Translations under genes and position numbers: made by a program
The notes under the pieces: model-generated
What the model saw: the letters and a program-made list of their open reading frames with translations, nothing else
The model's database searches: none
What the model was told of the DNA's origin: nothing
Assembly (NCBI GenBank): GCA_002747515.1
Contig: PDPP01000016.1
Location: 1-50,368 of the forward strand
Source of the DNA: Candidatus Moraniibacteriota bacterium
GTDB taxonomy: Bacteria > Patescibacteriota > Minisyncoccia > Moranbacterales > GCA-2747515
Direction: 5' to 3'
Length of the DNA: 50,368 nt
Part shown: piece by piece, positions 24,261-31,273 of the stretch
Layout: each line of letters begins with the position of its first letter
Position numbering within the stretch: the stretch's first letter is position 1

Positions 24261-24287
24261 GAGATCCTGAAACAAGTTTAGGATGAC
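24261..24287 (+). repeat. Palindromic repeat C
   Basis: An imperfect hairpin, ATCCTGAAAC-aa-GTTTAGGAT followed by GAC. Its layout (GATCC...GGATGAC) resembles dispersed intergenic palindromes seen in many bacteria. Only one copy is in the window. Confidence 0.55.
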
Positions 24288-24379
24288 AAAGTTTTTAGAT
24301 TTCAAAAAATATTAAAATGTCACTGTGAAATGTGTTGTAGAATTTCTAGTCATAGTGATATTCTTTTTATTTTATACTG

Positions 24380-24403
24380 GATTCCCGCCTACGCGGGAAT
24401 GAC
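24380..24403 (+). repeat. Palindromic repeat A, third copy
   Basis: Matches the unit at 10669-10692 except for one loop base (CCTACG for CCTCCG). Followed by TTTTTTT, so it may end transcription of the PcfJ-like gene. It lies between convergent genes. Confidence 0.85.
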
Positions 24404-24433
24404 ATGTTTTTTTAATGCAAAATAAAAGTATAT

Positions 24434-26641
24434 TTATTTTTCCAATTTATCTGGGCGATGGTTTGGACAGGTTTTGTCAGAGCATCTGTCTGGGATTGTC
24501 TTTGTGCCTTCCATCATGAGGGCACCACATTTTGTATTGCCTTTGTCTTCGCGTTTGTAGTTGCAGATTTTTCCTGTGGGTTTTGCCTTGATGGCGTTTT
24601 TGCATTCAGGGTACTCTGTGCAAGAGTAAAACACGCCAAAACGTCCATTGCGTTCGGTCATTGTGCCTTTTTCACACATCGGACATTTTACACCGGTATT
24701 TTTCTTTGCAGCTTCTTTTGGGTCTTCTTTGATGTATTTGCATTTTGGATAATTTGCGCATGAGATAAATTTGCCGTATCTCCCTTCGCGTTCTACGAGT
24801 TTACCGTCTTTACACTTTGGACATTCCTCGCCAGTTTCTTTTGGTCCTTCGAGTTTTTTACCGTCAATTGTGCGTGCACCATCACAGTCTGGAAATTTTT
24901 TGCAACTCATAAATTTCCCATTTTTTCCAAGCTTGATAATCATACGGCTTTTGCATTTTGGACAGGTGAATTTTTTATCAGCATTGCCGAGATTAGTTGC
25001 TTTGGCGAGTTTGTCTTTTGTTTTGACATCTTTTGCAAATGGTTTATAAAAGTCTGCAAGTGTTTTGGTGTATTCGCGTTCACCACGTGCAATGTCATCG
25101 AGCTCATCTTCCATTTCTGCAGTAAATGTATCGCTGATGTATTTTTCAAAATGTTCTGAGAGAAAATCACTGACTACTTCACCAGTGTCTGTTGGCTTGA
25201 GGGAGCGACCTTCTTTTTCTACGTAACCACGATTTTGAATTGTGCGAATGATGGATGCATATGTACTCGGGCGTCCGATGCCACGTTTTTCGAGTTCTTT
25301 GACAAGTCCTGCTTCGGAGTATCGTGGTGGTGGGAGCGTTTCTTTTTCTTCGGTGTGAAGTTTTTTGAGTGTGAGATTTTCATCTTTTTCTACCTTCGGC
25401 ACTTCTGTGTCTTCGCCACGTGCGCCTGTGTCAGCAGCGAGCCATCCGAGTGATAAAATGCGAGAACCTGTTACAGTAAAATCAGGGATAGATTTTTTCT
25501 CTACATTTGCTGTGATTTTGGTTTTTTTGACTTGGGCGTCAATCATTTGTGATGCAATGGTTCGTGCACGGATGAGTTTATAGAGCTTTTTTTGATCTGG
25601 ATTTGCACCTGCTTCTTTGACGGTTGCATCTGATGGGCGGACAGCTTCGTGAGCTTCTTGTGCGTTTTTACTTTTTGTCTTAAATACGCGGAGTTCGTGT
25701 TTATCTCTGCCATACTCTTCTGTAATTGTTTTTTTGATTTGTTTGAGAGCTGTCTGTGAGAGCGTGGTCGAATCAGTACGCATATATGTAATATGACCAG
25801 CTTCGTAGAGTTTTTGTGCGGTACGCATCGTGCGAGATGGTGAAAATCCTAGTCGTGATGATGCGGTTTGCTGGAGTGTTGATGTGGTAAATGGTGCACG
25901 TGGACGACGTTTTTGTGTGGATTCTTTGACATCCGTGACAATCCATGTGCCTTTTTCTGCTTCTTTTTGAATGCGTGTTACTTCTTTTTTGTCACGCGGT
26001 TCTTCTTTGCAGGTGAGGGTGACAGCGTCTTTAGATTTCGTTTTAAAATCTGCACTGAGATTCCAATAAGTTTCTGGCTCAAATGCATGAATCTCTTTTT
26101 CGCGTTCTACGAGTATGCGAAGTGCAGGGGATTGGACACGTCCAGCAGAGAGTCCATAACGCACTTTTTTCCAAATCACACCAGAAAGATCATACCCAAC
26201 AAGTCGATCAAGTACACGACGTGCTTCTTGTGCACGACGAAGATTTTGGTCAATACGTTTTGGGTGCTTCATCGCTTCATTGACGGCTTCTTTGGTAATT
26301 TCATGAAAAACAATACGCTGGAGTTCAGATTTTGGGATACCGTTATCTTTGAGGATTTCCGCAATATGCCATGCAATTGCTTCTCCCTCACGGTCAGGGT
26401 CAGTTGCGAGATAAATTTCATCCGCTTTTTTTGCTTTTTTGACAAGTTCATCAATTACATCTTTTTTGTCAGGAGAGTTTTCATATCGTGGTTTGAAATC
26501 ATTTTCGATATCAATAGCGTCTTTGTTTGATTTTGGCAGGTCGCGGATGTGTCCTACGCTGGAGGTGACACTATAGCCAGTGCCAAGATATTTCTTGATT
26601 GTTTTTGTTTTTGTAGGAGACTCTACAATGAGAAGTTTCAT
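24434..26641 (-). CDS. topA: DNA topoisomerase I
   Basis: 735 aa. The Toprim domain begins MKLLIVESPTKTKTIKKYLG with acidic DPDREGEAIAWH. The catalytic Tyr lies in the ITYMRTDSTTLS block. The C-terminus has three C4 zinc ribbons (CPKC...C...C, CPKC, CPMC) and a fourth, more divergent Cys cluster (CNYK...CG...CSDKTCPNH). It relaxes negative supercoils. A promoter lies upstream on this strand. Four Cys clusters is on the rich side for the family. Confidence 0.97.
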   Translation of the reverse strand: MKLLIVESPTKTKTIKKYLGTGYSVTSSVGHIRDLPKSNKDAIDIENDFKPRYENSPDKKDVIDELVKKAKKADEIYLATDPDREGEAIAWHIAEILKDNGIPKSELQRIVFHEITKEAVNEAMKHPKRIDQNLRRAQEARRVLDRLVGYDLSGVIWKKVRYGLSAGRVQSPALRILVEREKEIHAFEPETYWNLSADFKTKSKDAVTLTCKEEPRDKKEVTRIQKEAEKGTWIVTDVKESTQKRRPRAPFTTSTLQQTASSRLGFSPSRTMRTAQKLYEAGHITYMRTDSTTLSQTALKQIKKTITEEYGRDKHELRVFKTKSKNAQEAHEAVRPSDATVKEAGANPDQKKLYKLIRARTIASQMIDAQVKKTKITANVEKKSIPDFTVTGSRILSLGWLAADTGARGEDTEVPKVEKDENLTLKKLHTEEKETLPPPRYSEAGLVKELEKRGIGRPSTYASIIRTIQNRGYVEKEGRSLKPTDTGEVVSDFLSEHFEKYISDTFTAEMEDELDDIARGEREYTKTLADFYKPFAKDVKTKDKLAKATNLGNADKKFTCPKCKSRMIIKLGKNGKFMSCKKFPDCDGARTIDGKKLEGPKETGEECPKCKDGKLVEREGRYGKFISCANYPKCKYIKEDPKEAAKKNTGVKCPMCEKGTMTERNGRFGVFYSCTEYPECKNAIKAKPTGKICNYKREDKGNTKCGALMMEGTKTIPDRCSDKTCPNHRPDKLEK

Positions 26642-26677
26642 AAATAAAATAATAAAATTGCTACTTGATTAACTAAA

Positions 26678-26706
26678 AAAGTACAATCAATAATATGTTT
26701 TGTCAA
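26678..26706 (-). promoter_or_regulatory. topA promoter
   Basis: Minus strand TTGACA (26706-26701), 17 bp, TACTTT (26683-26678). The -35 is perfect, the -10 weak. Confidence 0.55.
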
Positions 26707-26739
26707 ATTTTTGATTATTTTTCTATTGATTATTCTTTA

Positions 26740-26768
26740 TTGACTAATTTATGATTTTTTGATATCAT
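26740..26768 (+). promoter_or_regulatory. Promoter of membrane protein gene 26832
   Basis: TTGACT (26740-26745), 17 bp, TATCAT (26763-26768). It is divergent from the topA promoter only 34 bp away. An AGGAG site precedes the start codon. Confidence 0.7.
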
Positions 26769-26831
26769 TATTCATTAAGTTGTTTAACAAGTAAGCACTC
26801 AATTATATTATCATCTATAGAGGAGCGGAGA

Positions 26832-27416
26832 ATGGGAAGATCTAAAGATGTATTGATTTATATTGATAGGCGTAATTGCGATTTTTTTCAAAATATATCA
26901 GATAAATTTCAAGTTATTTTTGGTTTGAATAATTTTTGGTTAGCAAAATTTTTTATAAAAACTAAATATATTCTTTTTGTGCTTGTGAATATAATCTCTT
27001 TTTATAATAATAATGAAAATGGATTAGTGAATGCTGTAGTTGCAATATTTTTTGCAACTGTTTATTTGGTAAAGTTTTGTCAAAAATGTGAAATAATGGA
27101 GAAAATGTATGAAAAAGGATACAATCTCTTTAATGAGAATTTAATTTTATGTAGATTGAATAGAGGATTATTTTTTGTTCTCTTAGTGCTTTTCTGTGGC
27201 ATGGGTAGTGCATTGATTTGTTTGAATGGCTTAACATTTTTTGTATGTACGCACATGTTGCTTGCATTTTGTATTGTGCTAATTATTTGTGCAGAGTATT
27301 TTTATGCATGTACACCAAGACCAAAAGGAAAAAGTAAAGTGAAATTACTTTTTCAAAAAATACAGAAAAAAATTGAAAAAATAATTTCTCCAGAGCCAGT
27401 TCCAGATTCGTGTTGA
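26832..27416 (+). CDS. Hypothetical multi-pass membrane protein
   Basis: 194 aa, family not recognised. Four hydrophobic segments are visible: about 45-60, 65-82, 112-131 and 136-157. The N-terminus (~40 aa) and the Lys-rich C-terminus (KSKVKLLFQKIQKKIEKI) flank them and are probably both cytoplasmic. There are no catalytic motifs. Promoter, ribosome-binding site and a perfect terminator mark it as a single-gene unit. Confidence 0.65.
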   Translation: MGRSKDVLIYIDRRNCDFFQNISDKFQVIFGLNNFWLAKFFIKTKYILFVLVNIISFYNNNENGLVNAVVAIFFATVYLVKFCQKCEIMEKMYEKGYNLFNENLILCRLNRGLFFVLLVLFCGMGSALICLNGLTFFVCTHMLLAFCIVLIICAEYFYACTPRPKGKSKVKLLFQKIQKKIEKIISPEPVPDSC

Positions 27417-27436
27417 TAATTTTTTCAATAAGATTT

Positions 27437-27476
27437 GTGCTTTTACCTTATATAAGGTAAAAGCACTTTATTTTTT
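27437..27476 (+). terminator. Bidirectional terminator between gene 26832 and dprA
   Basis: A perfect 30-bp palindrome (GTGCTTTTACCTTA... at 27437-27466), followed by TTTATTTTTT. It sits between convergent genes, 1 bp from the dprA stop. Confidence 0.85.
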
Positions 27477-28568
27477 CACAATATATATCTGATTGCCGAT
27501 ATTTTTTATGAGGTCATCTATTTCTAATAATGTGAGTGTGCTGGAAATTGTGTTGGTGTCCATGTTGCTTTCTTTTATGATGTGGTTGATGTGGATGCCA
27601 TCAGGGTGTTTTGCAATGATTTCGTATAACATTTTGTGGTTTTTGTTTGTGAATGTGATATTTTTTTGTTTCTTCTTTTCTTTTTTGTCAAATAATTGCA
27701 ATACATCATTGCTACAGAGAATTGGTTTTGCTACATTTTTTTGAATGAGAGTGTTTGGTCCGAGTGCATTATCTGAAAATATTGAGCCAGGAAGTGCAAA
27801 AAGTAGTTTTTTGTAAGTGGATGCATATTTTGCAGTAATGAGTGTGCCAGATTTTTTTGTTGCTTCGATAATAATTACAGCATCAGATAATCCTGCCATG
27901 AGACGATTGCGTGTAGGAAATGTACCGTGATTTGGCATTGTATCATAAGGATATTCTGATATAATTGTGCCATTTTGAGCAAGGATATCTTTTGCGAGAC
28001 TTAGGTTTGTGCGTGGTGTGATAGCTGTGTCATTTATACCGCCACCAAGTATTGCAATGGTTGTGCCTTGTACTTCAAGGGCAGTTCTGTGTGCGGTAGC
28101 GTCTGTACCGAGTGCAAGACCTGATATAATAGTAATTCCTTCTTCTGCAATACCGCCTGCAAGCGCAGTAGTTGCATTTTTACCGTATTCACTGATCTTT
28201 CGTGATCCGACAATTGCAACAGAAGATTTATGTAAAATATCAATGTTACCACGTACATACAAACAAAATGGTGGGTCTGGAATATTTTTTAGATTTTTTG
28301 GATAATTTTTATCTAAAATACTGAGAAGGAAGATGTTTTCTTTTGTGCATTTTTGCCATTCTTTCTCCACATCAATATTGTCGCGATTTTTTAGTATGGA
28401 TTGTATGGTAGATGGAAAGAGATTTGTGGATAAAAATTCTTTTTCACTCGCATTCCATGCATCTTCAAAAGAATTAAAATGATGAGATAATTTATGGAGA
28501 TTTTTTGGTCCAATGCCAGAAATTAAATTAAAAGCATTGATGAATTGTGATTCATGAGTGGTGTGCAT
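27468..28568 (-). CDS. dprA: DNA processing protein DprA
   Basis: 366 aa. The Rossmann core has the family blocks VAIVGSRKISEYG, IISGLALGTDATAH, TIAILGGGIND, SEYPYDTMPNHGTFPTRNRLMAGL and SGTLITAKYA. An N-terminal helix-hairpin-helix-like region (ISGIGPKNLHKL) and a C-terminal winged-helix domain (~295-366) flank it. DprA protects incoming single-stranded DNA and loads RecA in natural transformation, so the host is probably competent. There is no other com gene in view. Confidence 0.95.
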   Translation of the reverse strand: MHTTHESQFINAFNLISGIGPKNLHKLSHHFNSFEDAWNASEKEFLSTNLFPSTIQSILKNRDNIDVEKEWQKCTKENIFLLSILDKNYPKNLKNIPDPPFCLYVRGNIDILHKSSVAIVGSRKISEYGKNATTALAGGIAEEGITIISGLALGTDATAHRTALEVQGTTIAILGGGINDTAITPRTNLSLAKDILAQNGTIISEYPYDTMPNHGTFPTRNRLMAGLSDAVIIIEATKKSGTLITAKYASTYKKLLFALPGSIFSDNALGPNTLIQKNVAKPILCSNDVLQLFDKKEKKKQKNITFTNKNHKMLYEIIAKHPDGIHINHIIKESNMDTNTISSTLTLLEIDDLIKNIGNQIYIVKK

Positions 28569-28616
28569 ATGTTGAAAGTTTGTATTTTAAAGGTTTCTAT
28601 GTGGCATGAGTGGTGG

Positions 28617-28645
28617 TTGACAAATTATCATATCTTTGCTAGGAT
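28617..28645 (+). promoter_or_regulatory. Promoter of candidate small RNA
   Basis: TTGACA (28617-28622), 17 bp, TAGGAT (28640-28645). A start near 28652 is predicted. No reading frame follows on this strand. Confidence 0.6.
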
Positions 28646-28651
28646 TACCTA

Positions 28652-28840
28652 CTCTTTACAAAAGAGTAGTATATTAATATGATTCCGTCTATAGAGGTAG
28701 GTGTTTAGGTTCTCTCCTCCTTACCTAAATATCTGCTTATACACGAGCTATAATTATAGTATGTGTTTCTGTGGACGGTGTCATGTTAATCTACAATACA
28801 AGATAAAAACCTCTACATTTTTGTAGAGGTTTTTATTTTT
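28652..28840 (+). ncRNA. Candidate small regulatory RNA with anti-Shine-Dalgarno loop
   Basis: About 185 nt between a promoter and a terminator. A 17-nt long-range helix (28673-28689 with 28774-28790, 14 Watson-Crick pairs plus GU) closes the body. Inside it, TTTAGGT/ACCTAAA (28704-28710 with 28723-28729) presents a 12-nt loop, TCTCTCCTCCTT, complementary to strong Shine-Dalgarno sites. A second hairpin surrounds CTATAATTATAG. A 5' hairpin, CTACTCTTT/AAAGAGTAG, straddles the predicted start. Exposed CU-rich loops are a known feature of some sRNAs that block translation. No known RNA family recognised. Confidence 0.55.
28805..28840 (+). terminator. Terminator of candidate sRNA (also serves pth)
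   Basis: A 12-bp perfect stem, AAAAACCTCTAC (28805-28816) with GTAGAGGTTTTT (28823-28834), then ATTTTT. A T-rich flank on the other strand makes it usable for minus-strand pth transcripts too. Confidence 0.85.
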
Positions 28841-28939
28841 GAAAAGGAATGTAAGGCTATATAGTTTTTTTGTATCATGCATTTTGATACACCATATTTT
28901 TTTTCAAAAAGAATACCTTTCTTGCTATGCGTTGCTTTC

Positions 28940-29476
28940 TTAGAATAACTCTTGAATGATTTGATCAATGACAGTGTTGATTTCTGCTTGTTCTTTTTTA
29001 TCAAAGTTTTGTAATACAAATTTTTTTCCAGAGATTTCACCACGATTTTTGCGACTGCCTTTTGTTTCTACGCCAATGCGGATACGCATAAAATCTTGTG
29101 TGCCAATATATTCAATAATGTCTTGGATGCCATTATGTCCAGCAGCACGGATATCACGCACTCTCTTGTAGTGACCGATTTCAATATCGAGATCATCATG
29201 TACAACGATTAGATCGTCAGTTTCGATATTATAGTAGTTCATGATTGCGCCAACTGCGCGTCCAGAATTGTTCATAAATGTATCTGGTTTGACGAGAACT
29301 ATTTTTTCATTGTTGAGAAATATTTTTTCCGTGACTTCTGCAAAAAATTTTTTCTTTGGTGAAAATTCTGGAAATTCATGTTGTTGTTGTAATGCATCAA
29401 CAAAAAGAAATCCTACGTTGTGTCTTGTGTTTTCGTATTTTTGTCCAGGGTTACCTAGTCCTACAATAATTTTCAT
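28940..29476 (-). CDS. pth: Peptidyl-tRNA hydrolase
   Basis: 178 aa. The start MKIIVGLGNPGQKYENTRHNVGF holds the conserved Asn and catalytic His. KPDTFMNNSGRAV and VHDDLDIEIG follow, the latter with the catalytic Asp. It recycles peptidyl-tRNA released from stalled ribosomes. It begins 2 bp after the stop of the LCP gene on the same strand, so the two are co-transcribed. The length is slightly below the usual 190. Confidence 0.95.
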   Translation of the reverse strand: MKIIVGLGNPGQKYENTRHNVGFLFVDALQQQHEFPEFSPKKKFFAEVTEKIFLNNEKIVLVKPDTFMNNSGRAVGAIMNYYNIETDDLIVVHDDLDIEIGHYKRVRDIRAAGHNGIQDIIEYIGTQDFMRIRIGVETKGSRKNRGEISGKKFVLQNFDKKEQAEINTVIDQIIQELF

Positions 29477-29478
29477 AG

Positions 29479-31038
29479 TTATTTGTCATTATTTTTAGCA
29501 TTTTCTTTTTCAAGTTCTTCTTGTGAAATTTCAGTATATGTATATGTATCTACAATATCATTTCCTAGTATGATTACAAAATCTGTATTATAATCAGTTT
29601 CTTGTGAATGAGATTTTATAGCAGGAAGTTTTTTGAGAATCTCATCTAGCGAGAAGGGTTTATTACCACCAGTTGTATCTATGACAGTTGTATTTTCTGC
29701 AGTGAGGTCTTTTTCATACTTAATGAATATATTATTAAAGCCAATCATATGTAGCATGTTGCGTACATGTCCAGTGATTGCACGATCATCACTTGCATTG
29801 ATTAATGTGATAGTTGTAGGGGATTCATTTTTGATATCTTTTTCTCTTTGTGCGATTTTATTGAGATTAAAGAGGTTTTCTGCGTGTTCACGAATTTCCC
29901 TATAATTACCAATGCGGGGCACGAGTCCAGAGATGCCACCGTGATCTGAATAATAACGTGCACTGATTAAAAGGCTATTAGGTTTCCATGCGTCAACGAC
30001 GACGTTGTTAATATTATGCGTGTCCACTTTTTTCATAAGAGTGATAAAAGGTTCAATTTCGTTTGGCGTAATATCTGTATGTATATGATTACCAAGTGTG
30101 GTGAAAATCTCTGCTATTTTGAGCGGATTAATAATTGTACCAAGTGAAAAAGCTTTGTTTCGTGCTGCTTGCATGACTTGTTGCTGTCTTTTGGCGCGAC
30201 CAAAGTCACCTTCAACATCATGACGCGTGCGTGCATATTTAAGTGCGGTTGTTCCGTCAAATTTCTGTAAACCAGGATACACCTCAAATGTTTCATAACT
30301 GTAACCTGGACCAGGGTACTTGGTGTCAATGATGTGATGTGGCACATCTACATTGATGCCACCAAGTGTGTCAATGACGTTGATAAATCCTTCAAAATCC
30401 ATGACGATATAATAATGGATCTTTTGTGCGGTGATGTCTTCAATAGTATCAATGATATATTGAGCACCTCTTTTTTGACGAAGTCCTGTTTGGTAGCGAG
30501 AATTGATTTTTACATAATAGTTGCCATTGGTCACGAGGAGATCACGTGGTATGGAAAACAGTCCAACGGTATAGTCTTTTGTATTGATACTTGCAACGAT
30601 AATTGTATCAGTGAGATCTTTGCCAGATTTATGTGAATTAGCACGTCCGAGAAGAAGGATATTGATTCGACCATCTGTAAAACCATCTAGTTTTTCATAT
30701 GAATGTGGGTTAGCGATATTTGAAATTGTTTTAAATACAGAGTGTTCTTCAGTTCCGATGGATATTTTTTCAAGTGCATTGTCTGCTTCTTTATAAAAGG
30801 CATAACCTGCTATGCAGATACTAATAATAAAAGAGAGGAGTGCGATCCAAAAGATTTTTCCTCCACGTTTTTTTGGAATGTTGATTGTATGTCCGTGACC
30901 TGGTTTACGTGTGCGATTAACATAATCATTGAGAAGTTCAATTTCAGGTCCATTGTCCATCATGGGTTGTTTACGTTGCTGAAAATAACGTCTTTGCTGA
31001 TGTTTTCGTAGTGCTTTTTTATTTCTGATGATGTCCAT
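29479..31038 (-). CDS. LytR-CpsA-Psr (LCP) family cell-wall glycopolymer transferase
   Basis: 519 aa. The cytoplasmic N-terminus (~65 aa, basic) is followed by one membrane segment (about 64-84). The extracellular LCP domain has the blocks RINILLLGRAN, DTIIVASINTKDYTVGLFSIPRD, ALKYARTRHDVEGDFGRAKRQ. A LytR_C-like domain lies at the C-terminus (TLINASDDRAITGHVRNML). LCP proteins attach lipid-linked glycopolymers to the wall or other acceptors. It heads an operon with pth. Together with MurB and manC it points to a built, decorated cell wall. Confidence 0.9.
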   Translation of the reverse strand: MDIIRNKKALRKHQQRRYFQQRKQPMMDNGPEIELLNDYVNRTRKPGHGHTINIPKKRGGKIFWIALLSFIISICIAGYAFYKEADNALEKISIGTEEHSVFKTISNIANPHSYEKLDGFTDGRINILLLGRANSHKSGKDLTDTIIVASINTKDYTVGLFSIPRDLLVTNGNYYVKINSRYQTGLRQKRGAQYIIDTIEDITAQKIHYYIVMDFEGFINVIDTLGGINVDVPHHIIDTKYPGPGYSYETFEVYPGLQKFDGTTALKYARTRHDVEGDFGRAKRQQQVMQAARNKAFSLGTIINPLKIAEIFTTLGNHIHTDITPNEIEPFITLMKKVDTHNINNVVVDAWKPNSLLISARYYSDHGGISGLVPRIGNYREIREHAENLFNLNKIAQREKDIKNESPTTITLINASDDRAITGHVRNMLHMIGFNNIFIKYEKDLTAENTTVIDTTGGNKPFSLDEILKKLPAIKSHSQETDYNTDFVIILGNDIVDTYTYTEISQEELEKENAKNNDK

Positions 31039-31173
31039 TGTAATGACGAAATAAGATTATAAAATGTTCTTATTACGTTTATAGTAACATAAATGAGAGA
31101 GAAATAAGAATTGTCGTGTTTTTATTGAAATTCTTGCTCTGACATATATGTGTGATGTATGATATGATAATGG

Positions 31174-31258
31174 TTAGACGTGTAGAGGATTTGCAAAATA
31201 TTATTGTTTGTCTGTAGAATCTGTTTTATCTACTTGTCTAAAATATCTACCTGTCTAA
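31174..31258 (+). repeat. Repeated TCTAC-N-GTCTAA motif upstream of smc
   Basis: Two direct copies, TCTACTTGTCTAA (31229-31241) and TCTACCTGTCTAA (31246-31258), begin 17 bp apart. An inverted relative, TTAGACGTGTAGA, lies at 31174-31186. They sit directly upstream of a TATACT -10-like box (31261-31266) and could be operators for smc. Confidence 0.45.
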
Positions 31259-31273
31259 ATTATACTAGAATAT

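Noticed and set aside
28813-29043. 76-aa minus-strand ORF
   Set aside because: Out-of-frame shadow overlapping the pth 3' end and the sRNA terminator.
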